From: Roseobacter sp.
GTDB taxonomy: Bacteria > Pseudomonadota > Alphaproteobacteria > Rhodobacterales > Rhodobacteraceae
Reading direction: 5' to 3'
Assembly: GCA_024636425.1 (NCBI GenBank)
Contig: JAGXHB010000169.1
Coordinates: forward strand, 1-10,713
Length of the DNA: 10,713 nucleotides
Position numbers and translations under genes: made by a program. This document shows, piece by piece, positions 5,042 through 10,713 of the stretch. The notes under the pieces are model-generated. The model saw nothing but the letters and a program-made list of their open reading frames with translations, had not been told where the DNA came from and searched no databases. Position 1 is the first letter of the stretch. Each line of letters starts with the position of its first letter.

Positions 5042-7033
5042 ATGCGTGGACGATATTCAGCCTTGGGTGTTTTGGCACTCGCTGCCGGTGTGGCAGGCGG
5101 CGTATTTCTTGAAAGACTTTACTTGAACCCAGCCGAGACAGCGGAATCCGGTGATGCGGAAATTCTCTATTGGGTTGCACCAATGGATCCGAATTTCAGG
5201 CAACCGGGACCGGGAAAATCACCCATGGGGATGGATCTGATCCCGGTCATGGCGGGGCAAGAACCTGTCGGTAATCCAGCCGAGGTGACGCTGTCCAGCG
5301 CCGAAATCAACGCGATCGGCGTGCGAACCGCTGTTGCGCAATCAACCGAGATTGCCCGCCATATCGAAACGGTAGGTTTCGTCCGGTATGACGATCATCT
5401 GACCAGCCATGTTCACACCCGCGTCGATGGCTGGATCGAAAAGCTCAACGTGCGCGCCTTGGGGGATCAAGTGCGCAAAGGCGATGTGCTGTTCGAGATG
5501 TTCTCGCAGATCATCGGTTCCTCTTCCGGCGATCTGATCCGCGCCGTTCAGGCCGGGGATCGTCGCATTGTCGAGGCGGCACGGGGTAAGTTGCGCAGCC
5601 TTGGTATGAGCGATGCGCAGATCGCACGTGTTGAAAATACGGGAGAGATCGCGCGGAACATCGAAGTGCTGGCCCCGCAGGACGGTGTTGTCATCTCGAT
5701 CGAAGCGGCCGAAGGGATGTATCTGCAGCCCAACGTGCGGGCAATGTCGCTGACGGACACCACTGCCGTCTGGTTGATCGTCGATGTGTTTGAACGTGAT
5801 ATGGCGCGGTTGACCGACGATATGCATGCGGTGGCAAGGTTCGACCATCTCAGCGGGCGCACCTTCGAGGGCAAGATCGACTACATCTATCCCGAACTTG
5901 ACGCCAAGACGCGCACATTGCCAGTGCGCCTGCGTTTTGATAATGCGGAAGGTCTGCTGCGCCCCAACATGTTCGGCAGCGTCAGTCTGATCCCGAACCA
6001 GTCACATATGGCGCTGACAGTCCCGACCGAGGCGATCATTCGCACCGGCTCGGCGGAACGCGTCATCCTGAAAACTGGCGAAGGCACGTTCAAGCCGCGT
6101 CTGATCACCACTGGCCTGCGCGACAGTTTTGGCGAGGGCGGCAGAACCGAAGTCATTCAAGGTCTTGCCGCCGGGGAAGAGGTGGTCGCATCGGCGCAGT
6201 TCCTGATCGACAGCGAAAGCGCGCTGAGCGCCGGACTGATGCGCATGGCGCCGACCGACGCCGCACCTGCGCGCGGCACAGGTACTTTGGTGGCACTGGA
6301 TGCCGGCACGCGGGTGGCCACAATCAGTCACGATGTGCTGGAGGCGCTCGACTGGCCAGCAATGACATCGCGTTTCGCGGTGCGATCTGACGTTTTGCTC
6401 GATGGGTTGGTTGAGGGCCAAGAGGTTGCATTTCAGGCGGCCCGTGGTGCCGACGGGGTGCTGAGCCTGATCGCGCTTGGCAGCGATGACGGCATTGCTG
6501 CAACCGGCAAGGGCCGTGTCTTGAGCGTGACCAGCGACGGAAAGCTGACGGTGGCGCATGACCCGATCCCCATTTTGGGGTGGCCCGCGATGCAGATGGA
6601 CATGGCTGTCGACGGGATCGAAGCCAAGGATGTGCCACTTGATCAACCTGTCGAGTTTGACCTGTCCGAGGGCGAAGACGGGTTGTTCACCATCGTTGCC
6701 GTGCGCGGCGAGGGCATGTCCGATACAATGCAGATGTCAGAGCAGATGTCAGCACCGGCGGCACCGGAAACCAAGGCAGATGAGACAGCGCCGCCCATCG
6801 TGGTTTCCGGCACGATCAACGTGGTTGATGCCGAAAACCGGATGGCGAATATCACGCATGGTCCAATAAAGGACATTGGCATGCCCGGCATGACGATGGA
6901 TTTTGCCGTTGATCCGTCTGTCGATGTGGCAACCTTGCCGATGGGTCAGGAAATCGGCCTGCGTCTCAAACGCAACCCTGATTTCTCGATGACGCTGGTG
7001 GGCTTTGCCAATGCGTCAGAGGTCACACAATGA
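5042..7033 (+). CDS. cusB: CusB-type Cu(I)/Ag(I) efflux periplasmic adaptor with three C-terminal CusF-like domains
   Basis: This 663-residue membrane-fusion protein should link the CusA pump to an outer-membrane channel and deliver Cu(I)/Ag(I). Residues 7-23 form a hydrophobic N-terminal anchor without a lipobox Cys. Residues 43-69 form a heavy-metal-binding domain (YWVAPMDP ... KSPMGMDLIPV). Its Met48, Met62 and Met64 match the E. coli CusB Met49/Met64/Met66 copper site. The adaptor core follows: VDGWIEKLNVRALGDQVRKG (about 127-146), LAPQDGVVISIEAAEGMYL (about 210-228), then barrel and membrane-proximal parts to about 405. Three CusF-like repeats complete the protein at about 412-484, 488-556 and 588-660. 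Their H/W/M/M positions are H430 W438 M441 S443; H506 W514 M517 M519; H606 M614 M617 M619. A Met-rich linker (SDTMQMSEQMS) precedes the third. E. coli CusB is about 407 residues, so the extra length is these repeats. The stop overlaps cusA (ATGA), indicating translational coupling. Confidence 0.93.
   Translation: MRGRYSALGVLALAAGVAGGVFLERLYLNPAETAESGDAEILYWVAPMDPNFRQPGPGKSPMGMDLIPVMAGQEPVGNPAEVTLSSAEINAIGVRTAVAQSTEIARHIETVGFVRYDDHLTSHVHTRVDGWIEKLNVRALGDQVRKGDVLFEMFSQIIGSSSGDLIRAVQAGDRRIVEAARGKLRSLGMSDAQIARVENTGEIARNIEVLAPQDGVVISIEAAEGMYLQPNVRAMSLTDTTAVWLIVDVFERDMARLTDDMHAVARFDHLSGRTFEGKIDYIYPELDAKTRTLPVRLRFDNAEGLLRPNMFGSVSLIPNQSHMALTVPTEAIIRTGSAERVILKTGEGTFKPRLITTGLRDSFGEGGRTEVIQGLAAGEEVVASAQFLIDSESALSAGLMRMAPTDAAPARGTGTLVALDAGTRVATISHDVLEALDWPAMTSRFAVRSDVLLDGLVEGQEVAFQAARGADGVLSLIALGSDDGIAATGKGRVLSVTSDGKLTVAHDPIPILGWPAMQMDMAVDGIEAKDVPLDQPVEFDLSEGEDGLFTIVAVRGEGMSDTMQMSEQMSAPAAPETKADETAPPIVVSGTINVVDAENRMANITHGPIKDIGMPGMTMDFAVDPSVDVATLPMGQEIGLRLKRNPDFSMTLVGFANASEVTQ
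6281..6490 (+). other. CusF-like domain 1 within cusB (second Met ligand replaced by Ser)
   Basis: This encodes residues about 414-483. The metal-site segment reads SHDVLEALDWPAMTSRF. His430, Trp438 and Met441 are in CusF register (H+8 = W, W+3 = M), but the W+5 methionine is Ser443. The site should bind Cu(I) more weakly or differently. This is inferred from the E. coli CusF ligands His36, Met47, Met49 and Trp44. Confidence 0.75.
6502..6714 (+). other. CusF-like domain 2 within cusB (complete ligand set)
   Basis: This encodes residues about 488-558. The metal-site segment AHDPIPILGWPAMQMDM keeps His506, Trp514, Met517 and Met519, the full CusF set. It is the repeat closest to the free CusF gene product downstream. 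Confidence 0.8.
6794..7024 (+). other. CusF-like domain 3 within cusB (Trp replaced by Met)
   Basis: This encodes residues about 585-661. The metal-site segment THGPIKDIGMPGMTMDF keeps His606, Met617 and Met619, but the capping Trp is Met614. This gives a possible three-Met-plus-His site, open to Cu(I) or Ag(I) without the cation-pi contact. Confidence 0.8.
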
Positions 7034-10000
7034 TTTCCGCGCTGATCCGGGCGTCCATCGCGAACCGTGTGATTGTCATCGCCTTGGCGCTCATGATGGC
7101 TGTGGTGGGGGTCTGGGCAATCCGCTCCACACCTGTTGATGCGATCCCCGACCTGTCCGACGTGCAGGTGATTGTGCGTACGTCCTATGCCGGTCAGGCC
7201 CCACAGGTGGTCGAGGACCAGATCACCTATCCCATCACCACTGCGATGCTGGCGGTGCCGGGTGCCAGCGACGTACGCGGGTTTTCGTTCTTCGGCGACA
7301 GCTATGTCTATATCGTGTTCGAAGACGGCACCGATCTTTACTGGGCACGCACCCGCGTGCTGGAATATCTGGGTCAGATCACCGCGAACCTGCCTGAAGG
7401 CGTGTCACCCCAGCTTGGGCCCGATGCCACAGGTGTCGGCTGGATCTATCAATATGCCCTGATTGATCGGACCGGCGGGCATGATCTGGCAGAGCTGCGG
7501 ACCCTTCAGGACTGGTTCCTGAAATACGAATTGCAAACCGTCGATGGCGTGTCCGAGGTGGCCACGATCGGCGGCATGGTCAAACAGTATCAGGTCGTCG
7601 TCGATCCCAACAAGCTGCGGGCCTACGACATACCGCTGGCACAGGTGCGCAACGCCATTCAGGGCGCGAACCGTGAAACTGGCGGCAGCGTGATCGAGAT
7701 GGGAGAGGCGGAATTCATGGTCCGCTCGACCGGCTATGTGGATGAGCTGGCCGACATCGCCAAGGCTCCGCTGATGGTGAACGACCGCGGCGCGGCCCTG
7801 ACCGTGGGGGATGTCGCTGACATCCGCCTTGGCCCTGAAATGCGCCGTGGCGTGGGCGAGTTCAACGGAGAGGGCGACGCCGTGGGTGGTGTCGTGATTC
7901 TGCGGTGGGGCGGCAACGCGCTGTCCACGATCAAGGCTGTTGAAGCCCGTATCGAAAGCTTGCGCGCCAGTCTGCCCGAAGGTGTGGAGATCGTGACGAC
8001 CTACAACCGCGCGGGGGTGATTGAGCGCGCGATTGATAACCTGCAACACAAACTGACCGAAGAATTCGTTGTTGTGGTGCTGGTCTGCGCCGCGTTCCTG
8101 CTACACCTGCGGTCGTCACTGGTGATCCTTTTGTCGCTGCCTTTGGGCATCTTTGCGGCATTCATCATCATGAAACTGCAAGGCGTGAATGCGAATATCA
8201 TGTCGTTGGGCGGTATCGCCATTGCCATCGGTGCCATGGTCGATGCGGCCATCGTCATGATCGAGGCGATGCACCGACGGCTTGAGACCGAGAAGCTGAC
8301 CAACAAGAACCGCTGGCGCATCGTGACCGAGTGCTGCGAGGAAGTGGGGCCCGCGCTGTTCTTCTCGCTCGCCATCATCGCAGTCAGCTTTTTGCCCGTC
8401 TTCGTGCTGGAAAGTCAGGAAGGCCGGCTGTTCAAACCGCTCGCCTTTACCAAGACCTATGCCATGGCCGCCGCTGCGATCCTGTCTATCACGCTGGTGC
8501 CTGTGCTGATGGGGTATTTCGTCCGGGGGCGGATCATCCCGGAGCGCAAGAACCCGCTGAACCGGCTGGTGATCTGGATTTACCGTCCTTTCCTTGATGC
8601 CGCTGTTGCGTGGCCGTGGGCCACGACGTTTCTGGCAGGCCTGCTGGTGGCGTCGATGTGGTGGCCGTTACAGCGCATCGGGACCGAGTTCATGCCCGAA
8701 CTGAACGAGGGTGATTTCCTCTATATGCCGTCGCTTTATCCCGGTGTGTCTATCGGCAAGGCCCGCGAGGTCTTGCAACAAACTGACCGGCTGATCGCGA
8801 CAGTGCCCGAGGTGCAGACGGTACATGGCAAACTTGGCCGCGCCGATACCGCGACCGATCCAGCACCGCTGACCATGATCGAGACGACAATCCAGTTGAA
8901 ACCCGAAGCGGACTGGCGCGCGGGCATGACCATGGACAAGATCCGCGCCGAGCTGGACCGCGTCGTGCAGATCCCCGGCGTGACGAACGTCTGGATCCAG
9001 CCGATCAAGAACCGGATCGACATGCTGGCCACGGGCATCAAGACCCCGGTGGGCGTCAAGATTTCCGGCGCGGACCTTGGCGTGATCGAACAGATCGGCA
9101 TCGAGGTAGAGCGCATCACATCGCAGATCGAGGGCACGACCTCGGCCTATGCCGAGCGCCCGGTTGGTGGAAGGTTCATCGAGATCAACCCGAACCGCGA
9201 CGTCGCCGCACGGTATATGATGAGCGTGCGGGACATTCAGGACGTGGTCCAGACCGCGATCGGGGGCATGCAGGTGTCGGAGTCAGTCGCGGGGTTGGCA
9301 CGCTTTCCGATCAATCTGCGCTACCCGCAAGACTGGCGCGACAGCCCCGAGCGATTGCGCGATCTGCCTGTGGTCACGCCGTCTGGCGCGCATGTTCCCT
9401 TGGGCACGCTTGCCGACATCAGTGTCGTTGACGGTCCCGGCATGATCCGGTCGGAAAACGCGCGGCGCACAGGGTTTGTATTCATCGACATCGCAGGCCG
9501 AGATCTGGGCGGCTATGTCGAAGAAGCACGCGCAGCAGTCGCAGCCGGGGTCACGTTGCCCGCAGGTTATTCAATTACCTGGTCGGGCCAGTATGAATAC
9601 ATCCAGCGCATGCAAGAGCGGTTGAAACTGGTGGCACCGGCAACTCTGCTGATCATCACCCTGATGCTGTTCATGGCCTTTAACCGCGTGATCGAAGTCG
9701 GTATCATTCTGGCCGCATTGCCTGTCGCACTGGCGGGCGGTGTCTGGTTCTTGTGGTATCTGAGCTTTGATATCTCGGTGGCGGTTCTGGTCGGGTTCAT
9801 TGCGCTGGCCGGTGTCGCCGTCGAGACTGCCATCGTCATGCTGCTGTACCTGAACCTTGCGTGGGAAAAACGCCGCAAGCTCGCTGCGGCTGAGGCGCGG
9901 AGGATGACGCCGTTTGATGTGGAAGACGTCGTGTTCGAGGGCGCATTGCTCCGCGTGCGCCCCAAGGTCATGACGGTTGCCACCATCTTTGCCGGGTTGA

Positions 10001-10209
10001 TCCCGATCATGTATGGCAGCGGGACGGGTTCCGAAATCATGCAGCGCATCGCCGCCCCGATGATCGGCGGCATGGCAACCGCCACCCTGCTTACGCTTTT
10101 TGTCATTCCGTCGATCTTCGTGATCTGGAAGCGGCTGTCCCTGAAACGGGTCAACCGCAGCTTGTTGCAGTCGGATGATGTTCCGGCAGCAACCCAACCC
10201 GCCGAATAA
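7030..10209 (+). CDS. cusA: CusA-type heavy-metal RND efflux pump (Cu(I)/Ag(I))
   Basis: This is a 1059-residue inner-membrane RND transporter of the heavy-metal-efflux class, close to E. coli CusA (1047). It exports Cu(I)/Ag(I) from the periplasm, and possibly the cytoplasm, using the proton gradient as part of a CusCBA-type tripartite complex. The N terminus has the first membrane helix (about 13-32), then TPVDAIPDLSDVQVIVRTSYAGQAPQVVEDQITYP, typical of the class. The proton-relay residues are present: Asp405 in GAMVDAAIVMIEA, Glu932 in AVETAIVML and Lys979 in VRPKVMT (E. coli D405, E939, K984). The methionine triad is Met566 (LYMPS), Met616 (LTMIETT) and Met665 (RIDMLATG). Its spacing (50 and 49) is identical to E. 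coli M573/M623/M672, which supports monovalent copper/silver rather than divalent cation specificity. The start overlaps the cusB stop, with AGAGG 7 bases upstream. cusF follows after 24 bases. Confidence 0.96.
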   Translation: MISALIRASIANRVIVIALALMMAVVGVWAIRSTPVDAIPDLSDVQVIVRTSYAGQAPQVVEDQITYPITTAMLAVPGASDVRGFSFFGDSYVYIVFEDGTDLYWARTRVLEYLGQITANLPEGVSPQLGPDATGVGWIYQYALIDRTGGHDLAELRTLQDWFLKYELQTVDGVSEVATIGGMVKQYQVVVDPNKLRAYDIPLAQVRNAIQGANRETGGSVIEMGEAEFMVRSTGYVDELADIAKAPLMVNDRGAALTVGDVADIRLGPEMRRGVGEFNGEGDAVGGVVILRWGGNALSTIKAVEARIESLRASLPEGVEIVTTYNRAGVIERAIDNLQHKLTEEFVVVVLVCAAFLLHLRSSLVILLSLPLGIFAAFIIMKLQGVNANIMSLGGIAIAIGAMVDAAIVMIEAMHRRLETEKLTNKNRWRIVTECCEEVGPALFFSLAIIAVSFLPVFVLESQEGRLFKPLAFTKTYAMAAAAILSITLVPVLMGYFVRGRIIPERKNPLNRLVIWIYRPFLDAAVAWPWATTFLAGLLVASMWWPLQRIGTEFMPELNEGDFLYMPSLYPGVSIGKAREVLQQTDRLIATVPEVQTVHGKLGRADTATDPAPLTMIETTIQLKPEADWRAGMTMDKIRAELDRVVQIPGVTNVWIQPIKNRIDMLATGIKTPVGVKISGADLGVIEQIGIEVERITSQIEGTTSAYAERPVGGRFIEINPNRDVAARYMMSVRDIQDVVQTAIGGMQVSESVAGLARFPINLRYPQDWRDSPERLRDLPVVTPSGAHVPLGTLADISVVDGPGMIRSENARRTGFVFIDIAGRDLGGYVEEARAAVAAGVTLPAGYSITWSGQYEYIQRMQERLKLVAPATLLIITLMLFMAFNRVIEVGIILAALPVALAGGVWFLWYLSFDISVAVLVGFIALAGVAVETAIVMLLYLNLAWEKRRKLAAAEARRMTPFDVEDVVFEGALLRVRPKVMTVATIFAGLIPIMYGSGTGSEIMQRIAAPMIGGMATATLLTLFVIPSIFVIWKRLSLKRVNRSLLQSDDVPAATQPAE

Positions 10210-10233
10210 CACCCCAACCTGAAAGGAAGCCCT

Positions 10234-10575
10234 ATGAAAACCCTCACACTCTCGATCTGCGTGCTCGCGCTGACAACGCCGATGGCGATGGCGCAAACAA
10301 ATCATTCGACCATGGACCATTCCGGCATGGCGATGAGCGAGGAAAAAATGGAAGGTGCCGTGCATGCCAAAGCCGTGGTCAATTCGATCGGAGACGGGAC
10401 CGTGAATGTCAGCCACGAGCCCATCCCGGAAATCGGCTGGCCCGCGATGACGATGGACATGCCCCTGACCGCCGACGCCAAGATCGAAGGGGTCGCGGAA
10501 GGCGATGAAATCGTTCTGATGCTGATGAAAGGCGACGATGGCATGTATGCCGTCAGCGCCATGATGCCGGAATAA
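10234..10575 (+). CDS. cusF: CusF-like periplasmic Cu(I)/Ag(I) metallochaperone
   Basis: This 113-residue protein has a signal peptide (KTLTLSICVLALTTPMAMA, cut before QTNHS), so the mature form is about 92 residues, near the E. coli CusF size. The mature N terminus is His/Met-rich (NHSTMDHSGMAMSEEKM). The OB-fold copper site SHEPIPEIGWPAMTMDM has His61, Trp69, Met72 and Met74, the complete CusF ligand set with correct spacing. It should bind periplasmic Cu(I)/Ag(I) and hand it to the adaptor or pump. AAGGA at 10223-10227 lies 6 bases upstream of the ATG. It is the last clear gene of the cus operon. It resembles the second CusF-like domain of the adjacent CusB most closely. Confidence 0.93.
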   Translation: MKTLTLSICVLALTTPMAMAQTNHSTMDHSGMAMSEEKMEGAVHAKAVVNSIGDGTVNVSHEPIPEIGWPAMTMDMPLTADAKIEGVAEGDEIVLMLMKGDDGMYAVSAMMPE

Positions 10576-10582
10576 GCACGCC

Positions 10583-10614
10583 CCGCTGGCCCAGAGATCC
10601 CTTTGGGCCGGCGG
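10583..10614 (+). terminator. GC-rich hairpin after cusF (possible terminator)
   Basis: An 11-bp stem with one T-G wobble (arms 10583-10593 and 10604-10614, core TGGCCCA / TGGGCCG) encloses a 10-base loop, starting 7 bases after the cusF stop. Position and strength fit operon termination. No T-rich tract follows on either strand, so a classical intrinsic terminator is not certain. It may only stabilise the mRNA 3' end. Confidence 0.4.
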
Positions 10615-10637
10615 CACCCGGATTAGACTGGAGAAGT

Positions 10638-10713
10638 GTGGAAAGGACCGAAGCTGACAATCGCCCGGTCCTGTTCCGTCAGATCAGCTTTGCAAGCATC
10701 CAGATCGCCATGC
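10638..10713 (+). CDS. Possible start of a further gene (partial, unrecognised)
   Basis: A GTG at 10638, with GGAG at 10630-10633 (4-base spacer), opens a frame to the window end, reading VERTEADNRPVLFRQISFA and on. Of 25 codons, about 18 end in G or C by hand count, in line with coding sequence here. No family is recognised. A competing reading is a minus-strand frame ending in TAA at 10623-10625 with C terminus TEQDRAIVSFGPFHTSPV. Its third positions are less GC-rich (about 15 of 29). Neither can be decided from so short a stretch. Confidence 0.25.
   Translation, partial: MERTEADNRPVLFRQISFASIQIAM

Noticed and set aside
9571..10617. A 348-codon open frame on the minus strand, opposite the 3' end of cusA and cusF
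   Set aside because: It is antisense to two well-supported genes. Its His/Arg/Gln/Asp-rich composition is typical of a mirrored frame in GC-rich coding DNA, and it has no recognisable domain.

Overview
This window looks like chromosomal DNA from an alphaproteobacterium, most likely of the Rhodobacterales/Roseobacter type. That is an inference from the roughly 60% GC coding sequence, GC-rich third codon positions and gene content. It contains no transposase, integrase, tRNA, rRNA or CRISPR array.

Left part (1-2390): the window opens inside the 3' end of a 23S rRNA adenine-N6 methyltransferase gene (rlmF), which is lower in GC than the rest. After a short intergenic gap comes a pair of same-strand genes. 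The first encodes an ATP-grasp protein of the glutathionylspermidine-synthase-like YgiC/YjfC family. The second encodes a DUF1190 (YgiB/YjfM-type) lipoprotein. A GC hairpin at 2373-2390 closes this unit.

Middle (2414-4549): on the minus strand lies a complete GMC-family FAD oxidoreductase (choline/alcohol dehydrogenase-like, 611 aa). About 300 bases separate its start from the next plus-strand gene. This divergent region holds several dyads, including a CusR-like box and a perfect 7-bp inverted repeat just upstream of the copper genes.

Right part (4550-10575): this is a copper(I)/silver(I) export locus. It encodes a small secreted His/Met-rich protein with a C-x4-CC motif, a CusB-type periplasmic adaptor, a CusA-type RND pump that overlaps cusB by ATGA, and a free periplasmic CusF-like metallochaperone. 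The pump keeps the methionine triad and the proton-relay Asp/Glu/Lys of E. coli CusA. The notable feature is the adaptor. It has an N-terminal heavy-metal-binding domain and then three tandem CusF-like domains at its C terminus. With the free CusF, the locus carries four CusF-type sites, and their metal-ligand sets differ.

Working model: the free CusF, the adaptor's own CusF repeats and perhaps the His/Met-rich protein collect periplasmic Cu(I)/Ag(I) and pass it to CusA. CusA would then expel it through an outer-membrane channel encoded elsewhere, because no CusC/TolC-like gene and no metal-sensing regulator is present here. The last ~100 bases may hold the start of another gene, but this is uncertain.
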